Shown here piece by piece: positions 28,581 through 38,077 of a stretch of DNA of 64,000 nt (position 1 is its first letter; each line of letters starts with the position of its first letter). The translations under genes and the position numbers were made by a program. Below the pieces are notes generated by a model. The model did not search any database. It worked only from the letters and a program-made list of their open reading frames with translations, and was not told where the DNA came from. Source of the DNA: Virgibacillus sp. AGTR (GTDB taxonomy: Bacteria; Bacillota; Bacilli; Bacillales; Amphibacillaceae); contig NZ_JAJERH010000006.1 of NCBI RefSeq assembly GCF_016919725.2, forward strand, positions 62,001 through 126,000. Reading direction: 5' to 3'.

Positions 28581-29864
28581 CTATACTTGTTCATTTAATA
28601 ATAGTTCTTCAAACTGTGTAGCAAAGTCTTCATTCTGATTATTTTCACTCTCTTGAGAGTCATTTCCGTGCTGATCCTGTTCTCTAAATTGCTGTGAATC
28701 GGCTTCAGATCCTGTATCCTTAAGAACTTGCTGTCCCTGTTGAAACTGAATCTCTTGCTTCTCTACAACTACTTGCTGAGGTGAGAACATACTTCTTAGT
28801 TGATGCATATTTGACTCAAGCATATCTTTAGTAACCTGTGAGCTTACTAAGATCTTTACTGTCATCTGCCCATCCATTTGAGTTAAGCGAACAACCATAT
28901 CCCCTAAATTTTGTGGACGCAAGGTAATTTGAAGTTGATTACTTCCATTCGCCATTGTCAAGAACTTACTAGACTTCATGATCTTCTGAAATTGCTGAAT
29001 GAGTTCTTGTCCAGAATTATTCATGTTCTGCTGGCTAGGGTTTAAGTAGATCATGTGCTGCTCCATTTTTGCCATAGGTAATGTTGATACATTTGCTTGA
29101 TTTACTACTTGAGAATAAGCTATACTATCTTTTTTCGATGAAAATGTCTCTAGTGCATGGTCTAACCATTTTGCAACATCTGCGCTCGTAACTTTAGCAT
29201 CCGTATGATAAGGCAATTTTTGCGCTATTTGATTTCGTTTTTCAAATGCTTGTACGAGTTGTTGCCAAACTATTTTTTCTTTCGAATCTGCTGGTTTACT
29301 AGCTAAAAATTGCTCGACAGAGACCTTTTCTGTACCTTTCACCGAATCTGTCCACTGCTGTAATAATGGCAGGAGTTTAGTGGATGCCTTCATTAACTCT
29401 TGCTTGTTCGATATTTGCGAAACAACAGCTTCCACCTTTGCAAAAATACTCGCTAATTGCTGTTGTAAAGAAGGTTCTAACTGTTGTACTTCGATGTCGC
29501 CTGTTAAAAGCGCAGGTAGCATCCACGTCGCCGTCTCTTCATTGGATTCGACATGCCCTTCATTCTCTTGCTCGCTTCCTACTACCCTATTGTCTGTCAA
29601 TTCTTTCCCATCTAATGTGGATAGCATGTTAAAGAAAGTCATATCTATCGTTTCAAAGGGTATACTTGGTGTATCTTGCTGGTTCTCTTGGGATTGCATT
29701 CCCATTTGAAGTAGCTTATTTGCTGCCTCTTGTAATTGCTGCTTACTAAGTAATAGGTCTTGAAACGGTTGAGCTTCCTCATTTGTATGGCCTAATTGAC
29801 TATCTTGCTTCATCATTGGATTCGAAGTTTGTAATTGCTGAAAGAGCATCCCAATTGCGTTCAT
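28581..29864 (-). CDS. fliK: Flagellar hook-length control protein FliK
   Basis: 427 residues. The Gln/Ser-rich N-terminal two-thirds act as a molecular ruler; the C-terminal Flg_hook domain is seen at QLQITLRPQNLGDMVVRLTQ and the following MTVKILVSSQ. FliK measures hook length and triggers FlhB switching. The ATG at 29864 has AAAGGAGG 7 nt upstream; 13 upstream codons are rejected. Low sequence conservation is normal for the ruler part. Confidence 0.92.
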   Translation of the reverse strand: MNAIGMLFQQLQTSNPMMKQDSQLGHTNEEAQPFQDLLLSKQQLQEAANKLLQMGMQSQENQQDTPSIPFETIDMTFFNMLSTLDGKELTDNRVVGSEQENEGHVESNEETATWMLPALLTGDIEVQQLEPSLQQQLASIFAKVEAVVSQISNKQELMKASTKLLPLLQQWTDSVKGTEKVSVEQFLASKPADSKEKIVWQQLVQAFEKRNQIAQKLPYHTDAKVTSADVAKWLDHALETFSSKKDSIAYSQVVNQANVSTLPMAKMEQHMIYLNPSQQNMNNSGQELIQQFQKIMKSSKFLTMANGSNQLQITLRPQNLGDMVVRLTQMDGQMTVKILVSSQVTKDMLESNMHQLRSMFSPQQVVVEKQEIQFQQGQQVLKDTGSEADSQQFREQDQHGNDSQESENNQNEDFATQFEELLLNEQV

Positions 29865-29892
29865 TATTTCACCTCCTTTCAATACAATTACA

Positions 29893-30492
29893 TTAATTTC
29901 CACTGTTAATAAATTGTTGTGTTAGCTTTGCAGCTGTTTCTGCATTCATTGACTCTAGAATGCTGCCACGAGTATCATTTGACAATTCCTTCATTATTGC
30001 TAATGCCGTTTCTTGTTCAAGCTCTTGTAAAATATTAGCTGCTTGATCAGGATCCATATCTTTAAAAGAATTGGCGATTGTTTTGACAGTGGTTACCTCT
30101 TTTTTCACCTGTTCGTCATCAGACTGCTCTTCATTTTCATTAGCTTGATTATTTTCAAGCTTCATTATTTCTTGTTCGAGCTGTTCAACAGTAGCTTCCT
30201 TATCTGTAAGATCCACCTTTAGCTGCTCAATTTCAGCATCTTTATCAGACATCATCGCTTTCACGCTTTCATCTTCACGTTTCAACTGTTTTTCCTTATC
30301 TGTTTCAACGAATGAAGAAACAACCGGTATATTATTACCTTTATCCTTCAACCAGCCGGTAACATCAATACCAGCAATACTCAAAACGACCGTAGCTAGG
30401 GCAATTGTAATGATAATAGGAATTACAATTGCAAAGAGGAACCATAGGACAGGATTCATTTTTCTTTTATCTGTATTGTTTTTCTTTGCCAT
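29893..30492 (-). CDS. motE: MotE-type (YlxF) protein with MgtE-N-like domain
   Basis: 199 residues: one membrane helix (about 14-38), a periplasmic/extracytoplasmic coiled coil (about 65-120), and a C-terminal MgtE-N-like helical domain (MDPDQAANILQELEQETALA). In other bacteria MotE stabilises the stator-associated MotC; its role in Bacillus (YlxF) is not settled. Not a magnesium transporter. Located between fliJ and fliK as expected. Confidence 0.82.
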   Translation of the reverse strand: MAKKNNTDKRKMNPVLWFLFAIVIPIIITIALATVVLSIAGIDVTGWLKDKGNNIPVVSSFVETDKEKQLKREDESVKAMMSDKDAEIEQLKVDLTDKEATVEQLEQEIMKLENNQANENEEQSDDEQVKKEVTTVKTIANSFKDMDPDQAANILQELEQETALAIMKELSNDTRGSILESMNAETAAKLTQQFINSGN

Positions 30493-30497
30493 TCACT

Positions 30498-30944
30498 TCA
30501 CCTATTTTTATGATTTAGAAATTGATAAATAGATACCTCATCCATTGTAGCCTTTTCCTTTTTGCGATTTGCTGCTGCTTCATCTTTCTTACGAGTTTCG
30601 ATAATCTTTTCATATTTTTTCATCTCAACATGTGCATCTGTGAGCTTGGATTGCTTTGCTTCCATATCGAATCTTGCCTTTTGGACTTCTTCTTGTAAGT
30701 GCATAATATGATTATTTAAATGCTCGATATAAGTAAATTGTTCTTTTAACTTATCAAGAGTAGTTGATTCCGTAAGAGCAGTCTCGTATACTTCCTCTGC
30801 CATTTCTTTCTTTTTAAGAAGTTCATAGAGCTGTGTTGCTGTTTTTTCAAAAAGATCAATAGACTGTTGATATGCCTTCTGTGCGTGTTTTTTTTCGGTT
30901 TCACGTATATGTAAAATCTTGGATAAAACAACCGTCTCCGCCAT
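30498..30944 (-). CDS. fliJ: Flagellar export protein FliJ
   Basis: 148 residues, almost entirely antiparallel coiled coil, the FliJ fold that inserts into the FliI hexamer like the gamma stalk of F1-ATPase. Sequence is variable but the order fliI-fliJ, the size and the heptad pattern are diagnostic. Its start codon shares one base with the fliI stop (TAATG), with GGAGGTG upstream. Confidence 0.9.
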   Translation of the reverse strand: MAETVVLSKILHIRETEKKHAQKAYQQSIDLFEKTATQLYELLKKKEMAEEVYETALTESTTLDKLKEQFTYIEHLNNHIMHLQEEVQKARFDMEAKQSKLTDAHVEMKKYEKIIETRKKDEAAANRKKEKATMDEVSIYQFLNHKNR

Positions 30945-32263
30945 TAGCTTACACCTCCATGAAGTAAGTTTTTCATCGAATTAATCGATTCTTGAAGTGT
31001 ATGATATTCAAAAATATCTTGTGAAAGAAACGATTGGATTTTAGTGTGATAAGAAATAGCTCGATCAATTTCACTGTCTGTCCCTCGTTTATAGGCGCCA
31101 ATTTGAATCAGTTCACTATTTTCTTCATAAGTAGCAACGAGCTTACGTATCTCCTGAGCTGTTTCCTTGTGCTCGTTATCTGCAACTTGGTTCATGACAC
31201 GACTAATAGATTTCAACACATTGATCGCTGGATATTGTCCACGCTCAGCTAATTTCCTATCCATTACAAAATGACCATCTAATATTCCACGTACCGTATC
31301 AGCAATCGGCTCATTCATATCATCTCCATCTACCAAAACGGTATAGAAGGCTGTAACCGTACCATTTTCATTCGTACCGGTTCGTTCTAGCAATTTTGGC
31401 AAGGTAGCAAATACGGAGGGCGTATAGCCTTTGGTGGTTGGCGGCTCACCTGTAGCCAAGCCAACCTCACGCTGTGCCATAGCCACACGTGTAACAGAGT
31501 CCATCATTAGGTTCACACGGTAACCTTGATCACGAAAATATTCACTTATTGCTGTTGCTGTATATGCTCCCTTTATTCGCATTAATGCTGGTTGATCGGA
31601 AGTAGCAACAACGACAATCGATTTCTTTAGTCCGTCATCTCCTAAATCTTTTTCAATAAACTCCCTTACTTCTCGCCCGCGTTCTCCGATTAATGCAATG
31701 ACATTAATATCTGCCCCACTATTTCGAGCAATCATTCCTAGTAATGTACTTTTTCCAACACCACTTCCTGCAAATATTCCAATTCGCTGTCCCTCTCCGA
31801 CAGTCAGTAAAGAGTCAACTGCTTTGATCCCAACCTGCATTGGTTGTGCAATTGGTGGGCGAAGCATTGGATTTGGAGGAGATTGCTCCGTTAAATAATT
31901 TGCTAGACCTTTCGGCAAAGGACTTTGATTTAATGGGTTTCCCAATGAATCTATTACTTTGCCAATCAGTCCACGGCCAATTTTTACTGTTAATGCCTTG
32001 CCAGTAGATTCTACTAAGCACCCGGGTCCAATTTCTGCAACCTCTGAATATGGCATTAGAATAATTTTTTCATTATTAAAGCCAACTACTTCCGAGAGAA
32101 TAGGATTCCCGCTTGAAGAAGAGGAATGAATGAGACAAACTTCTCCGACATTCGCTGCTGGACCTTTTGACTCAATCATAATTCCAACAACCCGTAATAC
32201 TTTTCCATACCGCTTGTAGGTATCTGCTTGATCAATTGCTGTTAGATAATCCGCTACCTTCAT
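30944..32263 (-). CDS. fliI: Flagellum-specific export ATPase FliI
   Basis: 439 residues, F1-beta-like. Walker A AGSGVGKST at 165-173, Walker B region NLMMDSVTRVA, and the catalytic GERGREVREF. Drives substrate delivery to the FlhA/FlhB gate with FliH and FliJ. Overlaps fliH by 4 bp at its start and has GAGGAG upstream. Confidence 0.98.
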   Translation of the reverse strand: MKVADYLTAIDQADTYKRYGKVLRVVGIMIESKGPAANVGEVCLIHSSSSSGNPILSEVVGFNNEKIILMPYSEVAEIGPGCLVESTGKALTVKIGRGLIGKVIDSLGNPLNQSPLPKGLANYLTEQSPPNPMLRPPIAQPMQVGIKAVDSLLTVGEGQRIGIFAGSGVGKSTLLGMIARNSGADINVIALIGERGREVREFIEKDLGDDGLKKSIVVVATSDQPALMRIKGAYTATAISEYFRDQGYRVNLMMDSVTRVAMAQREVGLATGEPPTTKGYTPSVFATLPKLLERTGTNENGTVTAFYTVLVDGDDMNEPIADTVRGILDGHFVMDRKLAERGQYPAINVLKSISRVMNQVADNEHKETAQEIRKLVATYEENSELIQIGAYKRGTDSEIDRAISYHTKIQSFLSQDIFEYHTLQESINSMKNLLHGGVS

Positions 32264-33012
32264 TGTCTGTTCTCCTCAGAAACTTCAAATAGTATTTGCC
32301 GGATTTCTTGTAACTGTGTATCAACGCTTGCATCGATTTGCCCAAATGGATGCTTAATCATACAACCGTAATCCTCTACTTCATCCGTAACATACAAGGC
32401 AAGCTTTGCATCCTTTTCAATTATCGTGACGAGTTCTTCCTTATGCTGCACAACAGATTCATACTGATTAGGGTGTAGGTAAATGGAAATTACCGATTGG
32501 TCCTTTAATTCCTTTATTGCTGCATTAATAATTTCTAAGAAAGAGTTAGGTTCCTCATCAATTTTCTGTTTTGTAATCTTTTCAGCAGTATGAAGTGCGA
32601 TTTCCAATATGGTGTCGACATTATCCTCAATCAGCGCTTGATAGTCTTTCCTTGCCGTATCAATAATTTGATTAGCTTTTTCTAAGTCACTTTTATATTT
32701 AGCAAGACTTTTTGATTCTCCATCTGTATAACCTTGAGAAAAACCTTGCTTGCTAGCAGCTTCGATATACGTCTGTTTTTCCGTTTCCCATGCCTGCTTT
32801 TTGCTTTCAATTTCTGCTTCCGTTTCTTCTAGAAGCTGCTGTGATTGATTCTTTAACTCTTCTAATTGAATTTGTGCCTGTTCAATTTCTTGAAGCAACG
32901 TTTCTTGTTTGGACGCTGCTTCTAATTCTGATTTTGGCTGACCACTAGGTTGCAGGCTAATCGGTTTAATTTTTATTTGCCTACTTTCATTACGAATAGA
33001 TGAATTAGACAA
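32260..33012 (-). CDS. fliH: Flagellar export stator protein FliH
   Basis: 250 residues: a long central coiled coil (about 45-130) and a C-terminal domain (ISIYLHPNQYESVVQHKEEL, GCMIKHPFGQIDASVDTQL) of the FliH/YscL family, which negatively regulates FliI. I use a TTG at 33012 with GGAGGTG 8-9 nt upstream; this gives 8 bp overlap with fliG. The longer frame to 33051 runs through fliG. Confidence 0.9.
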   Translation of the reverse strand: MSNSSIRNESRQIKIKPISLQPSGQPKSELEAASKQETLLQEIEQAQIQLEELKNQSQQLLEETEAEIESKKQAWETEKQTYIEAASKQGFSQGYTDGESKSLAKYKSDLEKANQIIDTARKDYQALIEDNVDTILEIALHTAEKITKQKIDEEPNSFLEIINAAIKELKDQSVISIYLHPNQYESVVQHKEELVTIIEKDAKLALYVTDEVEDYGCMIKHPFGQIDASVDTQLQEIRQILFEVSEENRQ

Positions 33013-34018
33013 TGATGTCGTCACCTCCACCCCTTGCAATAACAATTTCACCTACATCCTCTAATCTTCGGATAATAGCAACAATTCTTGTTTGTGCTTC
33101 CTCTACATCTCTTAAACGAACTGGACCCATGTATTCCATTTCTTCTTTAAAGGTTTCTGCCATACGCTGTGACATATTCTTAAAGACGATATCTTTCACT
33201 TCATCACTAGCAACCTTCAATGACAAACGTAGATCCTCATTTTCTACTTCACGAATGATACGTTGAATTGCGCGATTATCTAAAATAACAATATCTTCAA
33301 ATACAAACATCCGCTTCTTAATTTCATCAGCTAATTCTGGATCTTGGATTTCTAAAGCATCTAAAATCGTTCGTTCTGTACTTCTATCAACACCATTTAA
33401 CACTTCAACAACAGCTTGAATTCCACCAGTTTGTGTGTAGTCTTCTGTAAATGAAGAAGATATATTTTTTTCCAATACCTGCTCGACCTGTGAAATAATT
33501 TCTGGTGAGGTCGAATTCATCGTTGCTATCCGTTTCGCGACATCTGCTTGCACCTCCTGTGGCAATGCAGAGAGAATTTGACCGGATTGCTCAGGATCTA
33601 GATAAGATAGCACAAGAGCAATTGTTTGTGGATGCTCTCCCTGTATAAAGTTCAGAACTTGTTGCGGATCTGCTTTTCTAGCAAAATCAAATGGTCTAAC
33701 TTGTAAAGAAGAAGTCAAGCGGTTAATAATATTTGAAGCTTCTTGTTTTCCAAAGGCTTTTTCTAAAACGGTTTTTGCATATCCAATACCGCCTTGAGAA
33801 ATATAATCCTGCGCTACCGCAATTTGATGAAATTGCTCCAGCACATCCTCTTTCAAACTACTATCTACCTTCTTAACGGAAGAGATTTCTAAACTTAACT
33901 TCTCGATCTCCTCTTCTGATAAATGCTTATACACTTGAGCCGAAACATCTGGACCTAAGGAGATTAAAAGAATTGCTGCTTTTTGTTTACCTGTGAGTAC
34001 ACCTTTTTGTCTTGCCAA
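33005..34018 (-). CDS. fliG: Flagellar rotor switch protein FliG
   Basis: 337 residues with the N-terminal FliF-binding domain (AILLISLGPDVSAQVYKHL), armadillo-like middle, EHPQTIALVLSYL, and the C-terminal torque domain (LKVASDEVKDIVFKNMSQR, EEMEYMGPVRLRDVEEAQ) with the expected charged helix. Start is a TTG with AGGAGG upstream. Interacts with FliF, FliM and the stators. Confidence 0.98.
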   Translation of the reverse strand: MARQKGVLTGKQKAAILLISLGPDVSAQVYKHLSEEEIEKLSLEISSVKKVDSSLKEDVLEQFHQIAVAQDYISQGGIGYAKTVLEKAFGKQEASNIINRLTSSLQVRPFDFARKADPQQVLNFIQGEHPQTIALVLSYLDPEQSGQILSALPQEVQADVAKRIATMNSTSPEIISQVEQVLEKNISSSFTEDYTQTGGIQAVVEVLNGVDRSTERTILDALEIQDPELADEIKKRMFVFEDIVILDNRAIQRIIREVENEDLRLSLKVASDEVKDIVFKNMSQRMAETFKEEMEYMGPVRLRDVEEAQTRIVAIIRRLEDVGEIVIARGGGDDIIV

Positions 34019-34030
34019 TTGTAATACCTC

Positions 34031-35626
34031 CTAATCTTCTCCGATCCAGCTTCTTAGTAATTTCGCAAAATCTTCTGGTTTCTCTTTTGCTATCTTTTCT
34101 AATTGTTTTTTACGAATCGTTGTTTCCGATTCCTCTTGATCTGGGATTTCTGGTACTTCTATCGGCTCTTGGATAGCTACCTCTTCCTCTTCAACATCCT
34201 CTTCTTTTCTTCTGCGAAGTAAGAATACTATCAAGACAATAATTGCGAGCAATAATCCCCCACCTACGATATATAGCCAAGTTGGTATAGTAGGAGTTGT
34301 GCTAGCTTTAGCGTTTTTCATACCTGAAAACTCTTGAAAGACAATCGATACTTTCTCTTCTGGGTTAATGTTCTCAGCATATTCCCCGTCAATAGATGTT
34401 GTAATAATAGAGTTCATAATCGAATTAATTCCCTCTTCAACCGCGTTTTCATCCTGCTGTGTTAAATACTCTACATCTTTTCCTTGTGATGTTTTAACAT
34501 TATTAACAGCGACTTGAATTCCTAAATCTCGCACTTTATATGGACTCTCAACAATGTTTTTTCGAATCTTATTAAATTCATTGTTAATCGTTTCTTTCGC
34601 CATTTCATACTCACCATTGTCACCATCATCCGTCGCTTGATAGTTACCGATATCTTCATCCCCAGTACCTACGGTACCTCCTGCTGCAGCACCTTCACCA
34701 GTATACGTTTCTTTTATTGTTTCAATACTTACTGGCAGTCCTTCCATATTCTCTAGATCAACTGGTTCGACAATTTCTTCAGTACGATTCTCTTGCGTAA
34801 AATCAATATCAGAAGTGACGGAAACAATGACATTTCCTTGACCTACCATTGCTCCAAGCATCTGCTGTAATCGTTGCTGAATATCTTTTTCAATGTCCTT
34901 TTTAACATTTTGCTGATATGTATGTGTATCCTGTACGCCAGTTCCTGCAGTAGCATTTTGTTCAAAGCTTTCAAAATACTGATTGGTGATTGCTATATTT
35001 TCTGCTGGTAAGTTAGGGACGGCCTTTGATACTAAATGATACAATCCATCTATTTGTCCTTCTTGGAATTGATAGCCAGCCTCTGTATTTATAACAATTG
35101 ATGCACTCGCTTCTTGTTTTGTATCATTGACAAATACAGGATCCTCCGGCATATTAATCATCACCTGTGCATCTTGTATCCCATCAATACCTTTGATCAG
35201 ATTAGCTAACTCCGTCTGCATTGCATCTAGCTTCATAACGTTAAATTCATTTTCTGTTACACCCCAGGATGCATTCTCACTAAAAAAGGAATAATCTATA
35301 TTTCCACTGTTTGGGATGCCTTGCCCTGCTAAATCGACGAGTAATGAATCTACTTGTTGTTCAGGAACCGTTATTGTCGTTCCCCCATCTTTTAATTCAT
35401 AAGAAACTCCTCTGGCATCTAGTTCCGTTTTTATCTGCCCAACTTCCTGAATGGACAAATTATTGTATAGTGGAACAAATTTCGAATTCATGGAAAAGAA
35501 TAGAATTCCTACTATCAAAAGGACAACTATCATGATTGATCCTATAAAAATCCGTTTTTGACTTTTCGTCCGATTCTTCCAGAAAGCCGTAGTAGTGTCT
35601 TTCCAGTTCTTTATTTTCTCGTTCAT
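34031..35626 (-). CDS. fliF: Flagellar MS-ring protein FliF
   Basis: 531 residues: N-terminal membrane helix (about 23-45), YscJ-like ring-building domain (FVPLYNNLSIQEVGQIKTEL, ASWGVTENEFNVMKLDAMQ), an extended loop, second membrane helix (about 445-465) and a C-terminal FliG-binding tail ending KLLRSWIGED. The ATG at 35626 follows GGGGG at 5 nt; an upstream GTG overlaps that site. Confidence 0.97.
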   Translation of the reverse strand: MNEKIKNWKDTTTAFWKNRTKSQKRIFIGSIMIVVLLIVGILFFSMNSKFVPLYNNLSIQEVGQIKTELDARGVSYELKDGGTTITVPEQQVDSLLVDLAGQGIPNSGNIDYSFFSENASWGVTENEFNVMKLDAMQTELANLIKGIDGIQDAQVMINMPEDPVFVNDTKQEASASIVINTEAGYQFQEGQIDGLYHLVSKAVPNLPAENIAITNQYFESFEQNATAGTGVQDTHTYQQNVKKDIEKDIQQRLQQMLGAMVGQGNVIVSVTSDIDFTQENRTEEIVEPVDLENMEGLPVSIETIKETYTGEGAAAGGTVGTGDEDIGNYQATDDGDNGEYEMAKETINNEFNKIRKNIVESPYKVRDLGIQVAVNNVKTSQGKDVEYLTQQDENAVEEGINSIMNSIITTSIDGEYAENINPEEKVSIVFQEFSGMKNAKASTTPTIPTWLYIVGGGLLLAIIVLIVFLLRRRKEEDVEEEEVAIQEPIEVPEIPDQEESETTIRKKQLEKIAKEKPEDFAKLLRSWIGED

Positions 35627-35680
35627 AAGTTCCCCCACTAACGTGCTGTAGTAAATTTTTCTATATATGATTGCAAATCA

Positions 35681-35989
35681 TTATACTTGCATGCTCATTA
35701 CTTCTTTATAGGCATCTACTACTTTTTTCTGGACTTGTACGGTAGTTTCCAATGTGATACTAGCTTTTTGTGCCGTAATCATTACATCGTGTAAGTCATC
35801 GATTTTCCCATTAGCTAGTGCTTCTGTTTTTTGATCAGATGCAATTTGTGCCTGATTGACATCATTAATGGCATTCTTTAAAGCTGCTGCAAACTTACCC
35901 TGTGCTTCCCCAGCAGAAATTGCTGGCTTAGAATCTAGTTGTGAGGATACTGGTGCTTGTGGTATTTGATTTCCTATTGACTGAATCAT
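35681..35989 (-). CDS. fliE: MS ring-rod junction protein FliE
   Basis: 102 residues. C-terminal LHDVMITAQKASITLETTVQ and VVDAYKEVMSMQV are the FliE signature. Joins FliF to the rod and is an early export substrate. AAAGGAG precedes the ATG; 18 bp after flgC. Confidence 0.96.
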   Translation of the reverse strand: MIQSIGNQIPQAPVSSQLDSKPAISAGEAQGKFAAALKNAINDVNQAQIASDQKTEALANGKIDDLHDVMITAQKASITLETTVQVQKKVVDAYKEVMSMQV

Positions 35990-36007
35990 CGAAAAACTCC
36001 TTTACAT

Positions 36008-36457
36008 TTATTTCCCAATCTCTAGTGCTTTCATTAACATGGATTTACTAGCATTTACTGAGGTAATGTTAGCTTCATATGATCTTGTTGCGCTCATTAA
36101 GTCCACCATTTCTTTAAGTGGATCAACATTCGGTAATTCCACATATCCATTCTCATTCGCATCGGGATGCGTTGGATTATATACCTGCTTGAATGGACTT
36201 TCATCTTCTGTTATTTCCGTAACCTTAACACCCGCGGTAGCTTCTGAACCGGTTGCTCTATGTAAGAATGATTTAAAACTATTGGTCTCTGGTTCTAGGG
36301 AAACCATTTTTCTTCGATACGCTTCAAATTCTCCTTCTTCATTCACTGTTGCTCGCGTCGTTTGAGCATTAGCAATATTAGAAGAAATGACATCCATACG
36401 AAGCCTTTGAGCAGTAAGAGCACTAGCACTCGAGTGAAGTGCATTGAATATCGACAT
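36008..36457 (-). CDS. flgC: Proximal rod protein FlgC
   Basis: 149 residues. Flagellar rod N-terminal motif ASALTAQRLRMDVISSNIAN and C-terminal VDLMSATRSYEANITSVNAS. 1-bp gap after flgB and a GGAGG site before the ATG. Confidence 0.97.
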   Translation of the reverse strand: MSIFNALHSSASALTAQRLRMDVISSNIANAQTTRATVNEEGEFEAYRRKMVSLEPETNSFKSFLHRATGSEATAGVKVTEITEDESPFKQVYNPTHPDANENGYVELPNVDPLKEMVDLMSATRSYEANITSVNASKSMLMKALEIGK

Positions 36458-36458
36458 A

Positions 36459-36851
36459 TTACCTTCCTCCCCTTAAAGCTGTTTGTAAACTACCAAACTT
36501 ACCATTTATGCGGTCGACTAATGCTTGATAATAGATCTGATTTTCTGCTAATTCTGCCATCTCTTTGTCAACATCCACATTATTGCCATTATGACCGTAA
36601 GAAGTGTTTTGCTTCGTAACTGTCTTATAGGAATTAGAATTATTTTGAAAGGAAAGATGTTTAGAATTAGTTCGTTTCGCCTCTATGTTTGAAGCCATTG
36701 CATCGGATAATACATTTTTAAACACGACGTCTTTTGCCTTATAATTTGGTGTGTCAATATTTGCAAGATTCGTTGAAATTGCCCGGTTTTTGGCAGAGGC
36801 ATAATTTAACGAATTTTCTAGCGTATGGATAGTTCCACCAAATAGACTCAC
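36459..36851 (-). CDS. flgB: Proximal rod protein FlgB, first gene of the fla/che operon
   Basis: 130 residues with SLNYASAKNRAISTNLANID-type N-terminal rod motif and a C-terminal EMAELAENQIYYQALVDRIN. Start is a GTG with GGAGGG 6 nt upstream. It opens the operon about 420 bp from codY, behind a strong terminator, so it must have its own promoter. Confidence 0.96.
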   Translation of the reverse strand: MSLFGGTIHTLENSLNYASAKNRAISTNLANIDTPNYKAKDVVFKNVLSDAMASNIEAKRTNSKHLSFQNNSNSYKTVTKQNTSYGHNGNNVDVDKEMAELAENQIYYQALVDRINGKFGSLQTALRGGR

Positions 36852-36975
36852 ATTGATCCCTCCTAAAAAGTTACGTTTGCATTACGACAGACATAAAATA
36901 TTGCTTGTCTACGAATAGTTTAAGTCATATGTTTGCCAAAGTCTATTACTTTTCGACATTTTCCTCAGAAAGAAC

Positions 36976-37003
36976 AAAATATGGTTAATTTTGCATAGGT
37001 CAA
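36976..37003 (-). promoter_or_regulatory. Candidate sigma-A promoter of the fla/che operon
   Basis: Minus-strand TTGACC (36998-37003) and TATTTT (36976-36981) are 16 bp apart, giving a leader of about 115 nt before flgB. It is the best sigma-A match in the 350-bp AT-rich region between the codY terminator and flgB; a consensus TATAAT near 37115 lacks a good -35. Confidence 0.45.
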
Positions 37004-37052
37004 TTTTACCATATTATTACCTATTTTTGTTAATTAATTTTTTTTAACTTGA

Positions 37053-37079
37053 AAATCGTAAGTTAAAGTAGGATTTTTA
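37053..37079 (-). promoter_or_regulatory. Possible sigma-D promoter upstream of flgB
   Basis: TAAA (37076-37079), 15 bp, then TACGATTT (37053-37060; sigma-D consensus GCCGATAT). Spacing is ideal and the CGAT core is present, but the -10 flanks differ. B. subtilis has both a sigma-A and a sigma-D promoter in this position. No convincing CodY box was seen. Confidence 0.35.
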
Positions 37080-37206
37080 TGTCGAAATTGCAAGAATAAC
37101 TAAATTTTAAATTATACCTAGTTCTTATGTAATAGAAAATCCTTGTATAAAAAGTCCTGAAATTGACCAAAGATTTACTTGACATTTCATGCATAATTAC
37201 AAACAA

Positions 37207-37235
37207 AAAATCCGAAGCAAAATGCTTCGGATTTT
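37207..37235 (-). terminator. Strong intrinsic terminator after codY
   Basis: Perfect 13-bp stem (AAAATCCGAAGCA and TGCTTCGGATTTT) with a 3-nt loop, extended by TTTTTTG on the minus strand. It ends the xerC-hslV-hslU-codY operon 37 bp past the codY stop and separates it from fla/che. Confidence 0.93.
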
Positions 37236-37271
37236 CTATTATTTTGACTGTATTCTATAATACATATCGTT

Positions 37272-38051
37272 TTATCTTGAACGTAATTTTTCTAATTCAA
37301 CTAAGAAATTATTGTTAAGTACTTTTATATACGTACCTTTCATACCTAAAGAACGAGACTCAATGACACCAGCACTTTCTAATTTTCTAAGCGCATTTAC
37401 AATAACTGATCTTGTGATCCCAACTCTATCTGCAATTTTACTAGCTACGAGTAGACCTTCGTTGCCGTTTAATTCTTCAAAAATGTGATCAATAGCCTCT
37501 AGTTCACTGTATGATAGCGAGCTGATCGCCATTTGAACAACAGCTTTACTTCTAGCTTCCATTTCAATCTCTTCTGTTTTTTCATGAAGAATTTCCATAC
37601 CAACAACAGTAGCACCGTATTCAGCTAATAGTAGATCATCCTCACTAAAGCTCTCTGTTAACCGTCCTAATACAAGCGTTCCTAATCGCTCTCCGCCACC
37701 AATAATAGGTACAATCGTAGTTAGGCCTGATTGGAATAATTCACGGTTTTCGACTGGGAAAACAGTTTGTGGACTGTCGATATCTAAGTTAGCTGTAGTC
37801 TCATGAATATTAAATAGTCCCTCCGTGTATGCTTCCGGAAATTGGCGATCCTCTAGCATTGATTTCATTCTCTCATTTTCAATCTCTTGATTGATTGCAA
37901 AGCCTAATAGCTTCCCTCGTCTGCTTAGGATGTAAACATTACCTTTGATAACATCCCTTAAAGAAGCAGACATGTCATTGAAATCAACTGACTTTCCTGT
38001 AGATTTTTGTAACATAGCATTAATTTTTCTTGCGCGATTTAATAGTTCCAT
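37272..38051 (-). CDS. codY: Global transcriptional repressor CodY
   Basis: 259 residues. The N-terminal GAF domain senses branched-chain amino acids (pocket residues Arg61, Met62, Met65, Phe71, Pro72 match the family), and the winged helix-turn-helix is at about 204-230 ([20 protein letters not shown]). With GTP and isoleucine it represses starvation genes, and in B. subtilis also fla/che. GGAGG precedes the ATG. Confidence 0.98.
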   Translation of the reverse strand: MELLNRARKINAMLQKSTGKSVDFNDMSASLRDVIKGNVYILSRRGKLLGFAINQEIENERMKSMLEDRQFPEAYTEGLFNIHETTANLDIDSPQTVFPVENRELFQSGLTTIVPIIGGGERLGTLVLGRLTESFSEDDLLLAEYGATVVGMEILHEKTEEIEMEARSKAVVQMAISSLSYSELEAIDHIFEELNGNEGLLVASKIADRVGITRSVIVNALRKLESAGVIESRSLGMKGTYIKVLNNNFLVELEKLRSR

Positions 38052-38077
38052 AATGATCCTCCATTCAACCTTTTAAA

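Noticed and set aside
29893-30492. Magnesium transporter MgtE
   Set aside because: Only the small intracellular MgtE-N-like domain is present; a single membrane helix and the flagellar context indicate MotE/YlxF.
36961-36985. CodY box before flgB
   Set aside because: TTTCTGAGGAAAAT is similar to the core of the CodY motif but has an extra base; too weak to call.
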